From Zelopaecilomyces penicillatus (lineage: Eukaryota; Ascomycota; Sordariomycetes; Hypocreales; Pseudodiploosporaceae): DNA of 64,000 nt. Below, piece by piece: positions 23,833 through 37,473 of this stretch. Position 1 is the stretch's first letter. Every line of letters starts with the position of its first letter. The stretch spans positions 2,356,001 to 2,420,000 of the forward strand of contig VCCP01000003.1 in assembly GCA_005765155.1 (NCBI GenBank). Direction: 5' to 3'. The position numbers and the translations under genes were made by a program. The notes beneath the pieces were generated by a model. It was not told the origin of the DNA. It saw only the letters and a program-made list of their open reading frames with translations, and did no database searches.

Positions 23833-25271
23833 TATAGCTATTACCTAGCTATAACCGCTCTATATCCTTGCTTTTCTTATTATTAGGGATATAAAGTGGT
23901 CAGTATTATCCTAGATATAATAAGCAATTAAGTCAATATTAGAATCACTAGCTAAGGTATTAAGGTTTATTTACCACTATTAAGCTGCTTTATAATTTTT
24001 AATAATATAATAAATACTCTTATATATTATATAATCAAGGGCTTAGTATATTATCTTATAATATATACTATTATATTTATAATACTTTATATATTAAGGG
24101 ATAGAATCATTATTTAATAAATAATCTCTTTAATTTAATAAAAGGGTTATATTATTATTAGCTTTATCTTAGGGAGAGATTAAATTATTCTAGTTATTAA
24201 TCTTTTATTATAAAAAGGTTTTATAAGTATTTTAATTATTCTATCTTTATTAGGCTAATATAGACTTTTTTTATATATCTGCTTAAAGTAGCTACTTTTA
24301 AATAATAGATAAGCTATTACTTATAACTTTAGCCTAAAAAGATCTTAATAATCTCTATACTATATAAGCTATATAATAGCTTAGAGGTAATAGCTCTAAT
24401 AGCTTATTAATAAGGCATTTATATATATAGATAAACTATTAAAAGATCTGATTTATAATTTATTAAAGCTGATCTAGCTTTCTAATAGCTTTATAGCAGT
24501 ATATTAGATTATTATCTTAATTATTTAATAGCTAATACATTAATACAGCCTAAATAATATCTCTAATACCTTTTAGGTAATTAATATAAAGATAACTGAT
24601 CTATTAATTAGATATATTACCTTAGAAGTAGATAATACTAAAAAGTATCTTTTATATATCCTTTAGGAATTCTATAGGGATTATTATAAACTATATATTA
24701 AATTAGATTAGGAATATTTATAATTTAATCTAAGATTTTCTTTAATACTTAGGTATTAGAAGGGCTTAGGATTAAATAATTCTATAATATTATTTTAACT
24801 CTCCTACTCCTTTATAGCTTAATATATTAAATAATTAAGTTAAAGTAATTAGATCTTCTAGCCCTAAGAGATCTAAAATTATATTTAAATTATCTTTCTA
24901 AAGTAAGGATAAGTATTTTATCTTTCTTTTTTCTTTTAATTATCTTTTAATTATCTAAATTAATTAATCTAGCTCTATTTTAAAAAGAATCTTATTATTT
25001 ATTAATAATATACTAGCTAAAGAGATAATTATAGAATATCTAAATCTAGCTTAATATTAAATAAGAAGCTAGGCTAAAGGCTATTCCTATTAATTTAAAG
25101 ATTATTCTATAATCCCTAATAAAGCTATAGTATTACTAGTTATTACTTAGGTTTCTAGGATCAATTCAAGCTTATAGCTTATAAGCTAATAGCTAGCTAT
25201 TATAATTCATTTTATTATTATTCCTAACTTTAATAATCTCTTTATTTAAGGAAGGGATAAAGAGATTAATC
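23833..25271 (-). pseudogene. Presumed gag/protease end of Gypsy-1
   Basis: By position this 1.4-kb stretch between the solo LTR and the 5' LTR should hold gag and protease. The sequence is AT-rich with scattered GC-richer words, and no zinc knuckle or protease motif could be read with confidence. A purine-rich run (AAGGAAGGGATAAAGAGA) lies next to the 5' LTR. Confidence 0.4.
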
Positions 25272-25485
25272 TATTAAGAACTAAGATTAAAAGGTTATAA
25301 AGAGAGTGAAGAAGGTTAGGAATAGTATCAATTTTGCTATATATAAGCAGATAGATAGTAGATAACTAGAAGCTTAATCTCTAATCCTCTTCCTTTTCTT
25401 AAAGGAGAAGGCCCTCTCTATAGATATATATATTCCTAGCCTATATAATATAGGTTCTCTACAAGGCCCCTTTAGGATCCTAACA
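25272..25485 (-). repeat. 5' LTR of Gypsy-1
   Basis: 214 bp, partner of 10855-11068; ends GGATCCTAACA on the plus strand, the unmutated form of the left copy's TCCTAATA. Directly followed by the duplication AAGAT (25486-25490) and by X2 sequence. Confidence 0.87.
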
Positions 25486-27380
25486 AAGATTTTATTTTTA
25501 AAGCTTATAAATATATCTTTTTTATTCTTTTTATATATATATAAGTTATAATCTTTATATTATATTAAATTATTTCTTATAATATTAAATTATATTAAGA
25601 AATCTTAATATTTTATTAAAAAGATTATTAAATATTTTATATTAATTAAAAACATAGATTTTAATAATATATTAATAAATATATTATAATTTTATTATTT
25701 AAAATAAAGATAATATTATTATATAATAAATAATAATAATTATTATATAGTTTATTAAAAGTAATAAGATATATTAAAAGATATTTAAATTAATAGAAAA
25801 AAAAACTAAAGATATATATAAAAAAGACTTTTATTAATACCTTAAAAAGCTTTTTAAGATATAAAAGAAAGGTTATTAATAAAATATATTAACTAGAAAT
25901 ATTTTATATTTATATAAGACTAATATTACTTAAAAAGCTTATAATTATATTAAAGCTATTTTATATTAAATCTAGGCCTATTAAAACTATATTAATAAAC
26001 CAGATATAATCCTATTTTTAAAAAGAAATAATTTTATAAAAAGAAAATATAATAAATTCTAAATAATAGCTTTAATTAATATATATATATATAAATATAA
26101 TCTTTTTCTTTTAATAGTATTTTTAATAATAATTTTATTATTTATAGGTTTAAGCTTTTATATTATTAAATATATTAAACTTAAATAATAAAAAAGCTTA
26201 TATAAAATAATATTATTTATATAATAATATTTAATAGTATTTTTATATATATAATATTCTTATATTTATTATTTAATTCTTATTAATTTTATTAATAATA
26301 AAGCTTTTTAAGATAATATTATTATAATAGGATTTTTATATAACTAGACTCCTATCTTATAAGCTATTATAAGATATAAGATTAATATAAGATATTAATA
26401 CTATTAGATCTTTTATCTTTTAATATAATAATCTATTAAATTAGATTATATTACCTTTAATCCTTTTATAATTATATTAATATCTTATAGATTAGAATAC
26501 TTAATAGGTATATAGGATTAAGGATTTAAACTATATATAGATCAGGTTAGCTAGCTTATAAAGCCTTTACTTTAAAGGTATAAAATAGCTTATAGAGTGT
26601 ATATTATATTAATAAGGAGGCCAGATAATATAATTAAAGGCCTTAAGCCTTTAATTTAATCAGATAATAATAAGAAAAACCTAGGCTAACCTTATAAATA
26701 TATAATAATTTTAGATTAAATTATTTATAAAAAGAGGGATAATTATAATAGAATTTTTATATAATTAAACCCTTATCTTATAAGTTATTATAAAGTATAG
26801 GATTAATATAAGATACTAATACTATTATATATTTTATCTTTTAATATAATAATCTATTAGATTAGGCTATATTATCTCTAGTCTTTTTATAATTATTATT
26901 TAAATTTTAAAGAAAAGGAAATTAAAGATAATATTTAAGATTAATTATTTAAATTATTAATTATAGCTTTATAAGATATTAAATTATTTATTTTATATTT
27001 ATAAATTTAAAAAAAAATTAAAAAATAAAAGTTTAAATTAATTTATTAAGAATTAAAAGAGTTAAATATAAAGAATAATATTTATTTAATTTTAATTTTA
27101 AAGATATATAAATATTATATAATATTAGATTTATAGTTTTTAAATATTTTAAATAAGATAGATTTAGTCTTTTTGATTTAAATAATATATTTATTAATTT
27201 AAGTTTTTTAATTAAATTAATTAACTTTATAAGGATTATTATAATATTAAATAATAATAATTTAAATAATTAACAGGCTTTTATATATTATCTTTAGATT
27301 TAAAATATTTTTATTTAATTAAATATTTATTTTTTTATTTTTTTATTTAATATTTAATATTTAATATTCTTTTTAATTAC
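25486..27380 (-). mobile_element. Gypsy-X2 internal region resumes
   Basis: Aligns with Gypsy-X1 at about 3409-4335 (for example AAAGCTTATAAATATATCTTT and TATTATATTAAATTATTTCTTATA in both). Compared with X1 it has about 410 bp more at roughly 25745-26190, and the TRIM-like element at 26323-26891. Beyond about 27380 I can no longer align the two copies securely, so the right end of X2 is not placed. Extremely AT-rich and dead. Confidence 0.65.
26323..26891 (+). mobile_element. TRIM-like miniature LTR element, 569 bp, non-coding
   Basis: Two direct repeats of equal length, 26323-26470 and 26744-26891 (148 bp each), start TATAATAG and end TTTTATA/TTTTTATA, as expected for RIP-altered TGTAA...TTACA ends. 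They are flanked by the duplication ATTAT at 26318-26322 and 26892-26896. The related copy X1 at about 3793-3808 has the empty site, AATATTATTATTTAAA, with one ATTAT. A purine run AAAAAGAGGGATAAT ends exactly at the second repeat, like a polypurine tract. The 273-bp interior has no reading frame and keeps somewhat more G/C than its surroundings. Termini and tract match Gypsy-2, a candidate autonomous partner. Confidence 0.85.
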
Positions 27381-30300
27381 TTTTATTTAAATATTATATA
27401 TTCTTTTATATTTATAATAAGCTAGCTTTATAATTATTTAAATAAATATTAAACATAATATTAATATATTTAAAGAAAAAAAAAGAAATCTTTATTATAA
27501 TTCTCTTTTTTATATTAATAAAGCTTAAATTAAATCTATCTATATTTATAATTAAAGCTTAAATTTAAAGTTTAAGCTTATAATATATCTTTTCTTTAAT
27601 AATAATTTTTATTAAGCTTAATAATTAAATAATAAGAATATAAAAAAATACTTTATATATTATTTTAATAATTTAATAAAATATCATTTATTCTTTTAAA
27701 GTAATTAATTTATATATTTTATAATCTTAATCTTTTTCTTATTAAATATATTATTTAATTTAAATAAATTCTTTTTTATTTCTTTTTTAAATCTTATATT
27801 CTTTTTTTATATAATAATAAATATTATAATATTTATTATATATTCTTTTTATTAATATTAAAAATAAGAAATATTATATATTTATATTTATAATTTAAAA
27901 ATATAAATTCTTTTATTTTTTTCTTAAATAATAATATATTTAATATAAGTTTAAGTTTAAATAATATAATTTCTATAATTATTTATTAAATTATATATTT
28001 AATTCATAATTAATTAAATATAGTCTTTTCTTTATTAAAAAACGAAATAAGCTATCAATAATTATATTATCCTTATTAATTTTAATAATAAATTTATTAT
28101 ATTATTTAAAGAAATTAATTTAATTTATCTTTTTATATTAAATAATTATATATTTTAACAAAGAAATAATAATATATATAAGAATATATTATATTTAAGG
28201 CTAATTAAATAAGTTAAAGTAGTTATATATAATTAAATATAAATATAAGATTTAAAATAATTAAGAAAAGCTATATAACTATAATAAATATAAGTAGATT
28301 TAAGAGATTAATTAATTATCTTATTTTTAATTTAAAAGGAAATTAAAAACATTCTAATTTATTATTAAGAATTATCTAGAATCTTAAAAAAAAAATACTT
28401 TAAATTTATTAATACTATTTATAATCTAGATATATCTTATTTATTTATATAGATTAGCCTTTTTAGATTATAATTAATATAATTATCCTTTAATTATCTT
28501 TAATAAAAAGAGATATATTTAATATATTTAATTATTATTTCTTTTTAATAAATATTAAAGATACTTTTATTATTAATTATATAGATATCTTATTATTAAA
28601 TTATTAAATAAATTATTTCTTTTTTTAATTTATTTATAATTAAGTATTCTATTTATAATAAAACTCTTTAAATCCTTTAATATTTTTTAAAATCTTTAAT
28701 ATTAATATTATTCTATATAAAGATAATATTATTAATTATATTAAAGCTATATAATACTTTAATCTATTAAATTAAATTATATTATTAATAAATAACTTAA
28801 AAAAGACTTTAATTATATCTTTAATATATTATAAAATCTCTTTTATAATTAATCTTATAATATAAAATAAGATATAATTATTAAAGTATTTAATATAAGA
28901 TATTTATTCTTTAATAAAGAAGATATTATTAAGCTATTTAATAATCTTAATAATTATTATTCTTTTTATAATATTTAATTATTATAAAGATAACTCTTTT
29001 ATATATTTAAATATAGATTTTTCTTTATATTTAATTAATTAAATAAAAGAGATATAATATAAAAAAGTATTAAATTATATTTAATATTTTTAAATCCTTT
29101 TCTTTTTTAATATTTCTTTTTTATTAAAAGAGTATTATTATTTATTAATTATTAATTAATAATTATTTAATTAATAATTATTTAATTAATAATTATTTAA
29201 TTAATAATTATTTAATTAATAATTATTTAATTAATAATTATTTAATTAATAATTATTTATAAAAGCTAAAGCTTATTAATCTTTAATAAAAATTATATAA
29301 TTATTATTTAAAAGATCTTATAATATAATATTTTTATTAATATTATATATTATTAATTCTTTAAATATAAATTACTTTTTAAGCTTTTTAAATAATTTTA
29401 ACAAATTAGATTTATTAATATATATTAATTTAATATAAATAAAAATATTTAATCTTATATTATTTCTTATAATAAAAGAAATAAATAAAATAATTTAATT
29501 AAAACCTTTAGAATATTTTAAAATTCTTAATTTATTGATAATAAAATATATTAAGATATTATATATTCTATTAATATATATTATTATAATATAAATTAAT
29601 CTATCAAAATAATATTAATTATTTTAATAATAGAATAAATAAGGTATAAGGAAGTTTATTAAATATAATATTTTAAGATTATATAATCTCTTTAAAATCT
29701 TAATTAATCTAATAATAATAAAATTAATATTTAATTAATTCTTTGATTATAAGATAAATCTATAAAAATAATAAATACTTATACTTTTAATTATAAGCCT
29801 GTTTTATATATAGAATTATAAGAAATAAAATATTATTTAAAAGATTTAATTTATAAAGTATTTATTCCTAATAGGTAAATAAACTCTTTAATATAATTTA
29901 TTTAATTAATAATAAGTATATTAAAGAAATATAATTATCCTTTAAATTAATCCTAAATAAAGGATCTTTAATATATATTTTTATAATTAAAAACCTAATA
30001 AAATAGTATTTATTATATATATCTTTATAAATATTTATTAAGCTATTAAGATTATTATTAATATTAAAGATTAATTAATTATTAGATTTATATTTATATA
30101 ATAAATTAAATATATCTTTATATATATAGAATTATTCTTTATTTTTAAATATATATATAATATTAAGACTTATAAAAGTATTATTAATAATATCTTTTAA
30201 TTTAATTTAAATTAAAAAGATATATATAAAATTAATAGTTTAATCTTTTATTTTTAATATAAATAATAATAAATAAAGCTTAATTAAATTATTATTTTAA

Positions 30301-30489
30301 GCTTAATCTTATAATTTATTTAAAATAAGATAAACTATAAATATAAATATAATTATATTTATTATTATTATCTTATTATTAAAGTTTTAAAATGAAGATA
30401 ATAATAAAATATATTAATGCTTTTAAGAGATTATAAAACTAGATTATATTTAAAATCTTATATTTTAAATAAGTTTATTATCTTTAATC
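27381..30489. other. RIP-degraded AT-rich relics
   Basis: By position partly Gypsy-X2 interior, but no motif or boundary could be fixed. Similarity to X1 near 4350-4480 reappears weakly around 27790-27870. A 15-bp tandem array lies at 29146-29259. No gene is seen. Confidence 0.5.
29146..29259. repeat. 15-bp minisatellite
   Basis: About seven and a half copies of AATTATTTAATTAAT in head-to-tail order, nearly perfect. The unit is close to self-complementary. No single-copy source was found in the window. Confidence 0.85.
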
Positions 30490-30494
30490 CTATA

Positions 30495-30687
30495 TATAAT
30501 AAAATCAAATATTTAAATATTTAATTATAATATATAATCTAAAAGACTATTAATTATTAAGGCTTTAATTGCTTTTTATATTTAAAGAGTATAAAAAACA
30601 ATATTTATCTTAAATATAAATCTTATTATTAATTAATTAATTAAAGCTATATAGCCTTGCTTAACTATACCTAGAATTCCTTTTATA
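30495..30687 (+). repeat. 5' LTR of Gypsy-2
   Basis: Pairs with 37474-37668 along its whole length (shared AATCTTATTATTAATTAATT region and ATACCTAGAATTCCTTTTAT at the end). Preceded by CTATA. Confidence 0.85.
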
Positions 30688-32479
30688 ATTCTTATACTTA
30701 TATCTATAGCTATTTAAAATTAATAATAGCTTTTATTTATCTTATTACTAAAAGATTATCTTTATTATTAAAGGTCTTATTAAACCCTATAATCTATTAA
30801 GGGTCTAGGGCCTTAAATTAATAGGATTTAATTAATCCCCTATAATAACCTATAAGAATCTAAAATAAAATAATAATACTTCTAGCTAAAATTATAAAAA
30901 TTAAAAAGATTAATACCCTTTAATTTTATCTTTAAATAGCCTAAGATCTTAATATCTTTATTATAAATATCTTATTAAAAAGAAGATTATAATCTAATTA
31001 AAACTATAATAATTTAAATAATTCTTAGTTAAGAAAGCTAAAGGTTATTAATATTATTAAGCTATAATATTATAAAAGTATTAATAATTAAAAGAAATAA
31101 ATTAATAATCTTATTTATATCTTTTAAATAGATTATTTTAATCCTTAAAGATATAAAAAATAAATATAAATCACTTTAATTAAATAAAATATAAAACTAT
31201 ATTAAATTTAAAAAAAAGATTAAAAAAGTTAATTAAAAATACTTTTTAAAATAAAATAAAGTTTATTTAAAAGATTTTATTAATTAAATAATTAATATTT
31301 ATAATACCTTTAAAAAAGCTTAATAATATAATTATTAATTCTTTATAGAATTCTATTTATATTTATTTAATTTAAAAGCTTATTTTATAAAGATAATTAA
31401 AAAGGAATTAATTATATAATATTTTATTAAACTTAAACTAGAATTATAAAAGTATATTTATCTTTATAAAAAAGCCTTTTTTAAGAATTAAAAGAAGATA
31501 ATATAAAAGATAAAAAGATTTTAATATTATTTAAAAATCTAGAAAAAGAGAAAAAACCAGAACCTATAAAAAAGACTAAATAAATAATAAAAATAAAGCC
31601 TTAAATAATAGATTAAAAAAAGATCCTGTTTAGAATTATAAAATAAGTAAAATTATAATAAAGATTAATTAAATCAGATTAATATATAATTAATAATAAT
31701 TCTATATTAAAAAGGCTTTTATTAAGATTAAAGAAGCTATAAAAATAATAGGGATAGTTATCTTTATAAAGAGAATAATTAAAATAATAATTAAAAAGAT
31801 AAAGAAAGTAATTAAATAGATTATTTTATTATTATAATCTATTATATATATAATAAAAAAAGCTATCTTATATTAAATTATCTTAATTAAATTATTAATA
31901 TTATTAAAATAAAAGATAATATTAAAATAGAAAAAGATAATTAATTAAAATAAATCCCTTAATTTTAATTAAAGAAATTATGATTAAAATAATAATCTAT
32001 TTTTATATATTAATAATAATAAAGAGGTAAATATTAATTAAAATATATATAGATCTAGATATATATATTAAATTAAATCTTATTAATAAAATATTTATTA
32101 AAATAAATAAATAAAAATAAATATTAATAAAGAATCTATTAAAGCTTTAAATAATAAATACACTAGGAATTTAAATATATAATACATAAAACATTTTATT
32201 TATTATTATAAATTTAAAAGGAATTAAATAAGTTCTATTTAAATATACCTTAATATTAATTAAGATCTAAAAGTAAAAGATAGCTTAATATTATTAAAAT
32301 TAATTTATTTATAAAATCTTTGGATTTATTTAAGTATTTATAATAGATATTAATACTTTAATTAAAAATAGGAAAATATTAAAATCTTATAATCCTATAA
32401 GTTTATATAAGCCTATTAAAATAAAATAATAATCTTTTTAATTATATATCTCCTAGAATTATTATTATTTATAGATAAG

Positions 32480-35337
32480 AATTAAATAAATTAAAAAAGA
32501 AAGATAAAGGAGCTATCTTAAGAATTATAGGATTATTTAGATATATATTAAATAAATTAAATAAATATATTATTATCTTAAAAATCTATAAATTATATAA
32601 TTAATCTACTTTTAAATATTACTTTTTTATATAATATAATCTATTCTTTATTATAAAGGGAATTAAAAGAGCTTTATATTTATTTAAATAAAAATCTAAA
32701 AAAAGAATAAATTTACTTATCTAAAAGCCTAATAAAGATATTAATTCTATTTATTTTAAAAAAGGATAAATCCTTATAATTATATATAAATTACTAAGGT
32801 TTTAATAGGGTTATAAAAAAGAATTATTATATATTACCCTTTATTTTAAAGATCCTAAATTAAATTATAGATATCAAATTCTTTATAAAAATTAATATAA
32901 AGGATATATATTATTAAATCTAGATTAAAAAATAAAATAAATAAAAGATAGTATTTTAAATCTATTATAATTATTATAAATTTTTAATAATACTTTTTAA
33001 ATTAATTAATATATTAATAATATTTTAATATTATATTTATTAAGCTTTAAAGGAATTAATTAATATAATATATATTATTTATTTAAATAATATTTTAGGC
33101 TTTTTTAAAATAAAAGAAGAATATATAGAATATATTAAATAGGTTTTAAAAAGATTATAAATAATAAAGCTTTTTATAAATCTAAAGAAATACTATTTTT
33201 ATTAAATAAAAATAGATTTTTAGGATTTATTTTATTTAAAATAGAGATCTTAATAAATCCTTAATATATTATAATTATTTTAGAATAATAATAATTAAAA
33301 ATCGATTAAAAAATATAAATACTCCTAGATTTTTATAATTTTTATAAAAGATTTATTTATAAATATTTTAGAATTATAATATTATTAAATATACTTTTAA
33401 AGGATAATAAAAAGAATAAAAAGCTAGGGAAAATATAATTAATTATAATTAAATACTTAATATTTAAATAATTAAAAAAAGCATTTTAAAAAGCTTTATT
33501 ATTTAAATATTTTAATCTATAATAATAAATCTATTTTAAAACTAATATCTTTTAATTTATAATAATAGGAATTATATTATAATAAGATAATAAAGATAAA
33601 TAATATTTAAATATCTTTTAATTAAGGAAGTTTATTAAAATAAAGATAAATTATAGAATACTTAATTAAGAAATATTTATTATTATTTATTTATTTAAAT
33701 ATTAATAAAGATATATTAATAAAGTAATAAAATAGATAAAGGTTTTAATTAATTATTAAAATCTTTAATCCTTTATAAATTAAATTAAATTATTAAGAAA
33801 ATAAATAAAATAATATATAATACTAATACTATATAATTTTATTATTAAATATTAATTAAAGAAATCTAATCTTATAAATAAACTATTAAAAAGGCTAGAT
33901 TATAAAAGTAAAACTCTATTAAATAATAATATACTCTTTATATTATAAAATAGGATAATTAAATTTAAAGAGATTTGGATTAAATCTATTAAGATATTAA
34001 TAAATACTTAAGATAATAAAAGCAAAAGGCTTTTAAACTTAATTAGATTAATTAAATAGATTAAATAGATTATTAATAAAATATAATAAATACCTATATA
34101 TATGGCTTAAATAGCCTTTTATATAGAGATTATATTTAATAAATAAGCCTTAGTTTTTTTAAATAATATTTATTAAGAATATATAAAATAAAGATAAGGA
34201 AATACTAAAATAAAAAGCTATATTTATAGAATAAAAAAATAAGGGAAAGGATATTATATAATTTATAGATATATAGGGTTTAATTAGGTATTAAGATTAT
34301 ATTTATATTCTTAAGAAAATTTTATTAAGAAATAAATTATTATAACTCTATTATAATAATCCTTATATAGGCTATTTTAATATAAATCAAACCCTTAAGC
34401 TTTTATAATATAAATTCTATTAATATTTTATAAATTAAAAGATTAAGGAATATATTATTAATTATAATATTTATTAAGGAGTAATATTATAATATTATTA
34501 TCTATACAAATATCTTAATTCCTTATTAAAATTAAACTAACTCTAAAAAGAAATATTTATAGATTTTATTATAAAATTTCTATTTATTATATTTAATAAA
34601 AAGATATAAATATAATCCTAATAATTATAGATTAATATATAAAGTAGTATCTATTTCTTTTAAAAGATATAATTATTATTATAATAAACCTTATAAAATT
34701 ATTCTATTAAAAGATAAAATTAAAATATAAAATATTAAAAGGGGTTATATTAAATAAAGGTCTTATCTTTATTAATAAATTCTAATTAAAACTTTATTAT
34801 ATATTCTAGATAAGAAAAAAGCTTTTCATAGTATTTTATCCTTAAATTAATAAATAAATTAAATAAATAAATTAAATATTAAAATATTATTTATATTACT
34901 TTTTAATAAAAGAATAAATAATATAGATAAAGCTTCTTTATATAATATAATTTATTTATAATTTAATTATCTTTATAATAATTAAATTCTTTTTTAATAA
35001 AGTATTATTTAATTATAAGCTAGGGTTTTTAAATATTAAAGATAATATTATAAAAGGAGAGATATTAATAATATAAAATTAATTAAAGAAATTAATAGAA
35101 GTATAAGAAATATTAATAAAGTATTAATAATAAATAATTAAAGTTTAAATAAGAAACTATAATAAATTATATATATCTTTAATATTATAAAAAAAGGATA
35201 TAATTATATTAAATATAAAAAATCTATATTTAAAAATAAAAAAAAAGTTAATATTAAGATTTATTAATTTATTTTAAATCCTATTAAAAATTAAAATATA
35301 AGTATATTAATTAATATTATATAATAATATTTATAGA
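32480..35337 (+). pseudogene. Gypsy-2 pol remnants (RT, RNase H, integrase)
   Basis: Order and spacing fit Gypsy pol: RT catalytic block YLNNILGFF near 33090, where YLDD is expected, the thumb-like FLGFILF near 33220, RNase H near 33500-33930, and integrase 34190-35337. The integrase tail keeps the family pattern, with the last codons I-Y-N-I-F-Y, the RIP form of I-H-N-V-F-H. All breaks are TAA/TAG from Gln or Trp codons and Asp is commonly changed to Asn, both G-to-A or C-to-T effects. Confidence 0.72.
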
Positions 35338-35842
35338 TTTATAATATATTTTATATTTATAATATATTTTATATTTATAATATATTTTATATTTATAATA
35401 TATTTTATATTTATAATATATTTTATATTTATAATATATTTTATATTTATAATATATTTTATATTTATAATATATTTTATATTTATAATATATTTTATAT
35501 TTATAATATATTTTATATTTATAATATATTTTATATTTATAATATATTTTATATTTATAATATATTTTATATTTATAATATATTTTATATTTATAATATA
35601 TTTTATATTTATAATATATTTTATATTTATAATATATTTTATATTTATAATATATTTTATATTTATAATATATTTTATATTTATAATATATTTTATATTA
35701 TATTTATATTTATAATATATTTTATATTTATAATATATTTTATATTTATAATATATTTATAATATATTTTATATTTATAATATATTTTATATTTATAATA
35801 TATTTTATATTTATAATATATTTATAATATATTTTATATTTA
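35338..35842 (+). repeat. 18-bp minisatellite, about 28 units, inside the Gypsy-2 integrase tail
   Basis: Unit ATTTATAATATATTTTAT, head to tail and almost perfect for 500 bp, with a few shortened or rearranged units near 35696-35705 and 35750-35830. In the integrase frame the unit is six codons, I-Y-N-I-F-Y, which is the expected RIP product of the conserved integrase-tail motif I-H-N-V-F-H. The array starts exactly where that motif is due after the GPF/GPY-type block. Confidence 0.92.
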
Positions 35843-37473
35843 TTTATTAGAATTATAAATATAATAAATAAAAGATATTAATAATAGCTTATTAATATTA
35901 AAATTAAAAGATAAAAAGGAATAATAAAAGATTAAGGAAATTAAAGATTAATTAAAAATTAAGAAAGAATTATATTATTTAATTAAATAATTAAATTAAC
36001 TTTTAAAATATAATTAATAGGTTTTAATTAATAAGATAAATATTTTAAAATTAATAAAAATATTTAAAAAGAATTAAATAAAAAGTAAATATAAGCTAAG
36101 TAAAGATATAATATAATAAAACAAAAACATTATAAAATTATAATTATAAATAAAAAGAATTTAAATATTATATATTAAAGAATAATATTTTATTTTATAT
36201 CTTTTAATCTATTATAAATAAATAATAAAAAGGTAAGGAAAAGGTATAAATAATATAATAAAGAGCTTTTTATTATAAAATAAAATCAGAAACCAGAAAC
36301 TAAAACTAATAACTTAATAATATACTAGTAAACCTTAAACTATATTTATTTAAAATTAAATAATTATATATATTTAAACTTATTTAATATTAACTTATTC
36401 TCTTATATTATAGTAATAATAATAATATAAGTTATATATTTAATATATTATTAAGATATAAAGCTAGTATTTATTTAAATAAAATCAAGGCTTTATATAG
36501 CCTTTTATTTAATTAAGTTATTATAATATAAGGCCTTAAGATTTATTTATTAAACCTAAATAAGCTATTATTAAATTAATATTAAAATATAAATAAAATA
36601 TTTATAGATTTATTTAAATATCCTATTATTCTTAGGGATAGGGTTATTAAATAATTAATAATATTTAATAAGCTTTCTTTTTCTTTTTATAAGCCTTATT
36701 AACCTTAATTTAAGATTTAATAAAACTAATAATATTATAAGCCTAATAATATATAATCTTAATTAATTTAAAGATATAATAAAGCTTAAATAATATATTA
36801 ATAATTTATTAAATAAATTTATCTATAAAAATAAAAAGGCTATCCTTATTAAAATTACTATCCTTATTAAAGATATATATATCTAATATTATATTTAAAA
36901 AGTTAAGTATATTACTTAGCTTTTAGGTATTATCTAATATAAGGGCTATAGATTTAAATATTATTAAATTATTAATAAAACCTACTTAAATAGTATAAAT
37001 TAATATACTATTAATAAATATTATTCCTATTATTATATTATTAATAATATTTTAATTTAATATTAATAAATAAATACTAGATTAATATTATTTTATTAAA
37101 CTTAATCTATTCTTTTATTATCTTAATATCTATTATTATAACTATTTATATATAATATATATATTATATATATTTTATAATAATTAGTTTAATATAATTT
37201 AATTATTTTATAATTATATAGGTTTAAATAATAGATCTTTTAAAAGATATAATAATATAATAAAAAGGTAATAAAAGGGTAATAAAAAAATAAAAATAAA
37301 AGAGATATAATAGAAAATATAATTATAAATAAATAAAAAGAATATAATAAATCTGAGTGCTAAGAAAATAAAAATTCTAGAATAATAAAATAATAATAAT
37401 AAAGAAAATCTATTATAAAATAATAAATATATAATTAAGGTATTAGGATATTATCCTTAAAAAAGAAGATAAT

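Larger units (their letters stand above)
10855..25485 (-). mobile_element. Gypsy-1: chromodomain-type LTR retrotransposon with two nested insertions
   Basis: Both LTRs are 214 bp (10855-11068 and 25272-25485), with TATTA/TAACA-type ends and the target duplication AAGAT at 10850-10854 and 25486-25490. The uninterrupted target is seen in X1 near 3402-3430. Coding is on the minus strand: reverse transcriptase (YLNNILIYN, about 22402-22425, upstream GPIYSL block near 22850), RNase H, integrase with a QIEWIN motif near 14380, the GPY-type tail near 13980-13850, and a chromodomain-like stretch near 13760-13640. A polypurine tract (GAGGAAGGGGGG on the minus strand) borders the left LTR. Copia-1 splits RNase H from integrase; a Copia-type solo LTR lies in the 5' part. 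Without them the element is about 8.0 kb. Decay is moderate. Confidence 0.85.

Noticed and set aside
35338..35842. CRISPR-like or centromeric satellite array
   Set aside because: Units are contiguous without spacers and derive from a retrotransposon codon motif; nothing else suggests a CRISPR locus or a centromere.
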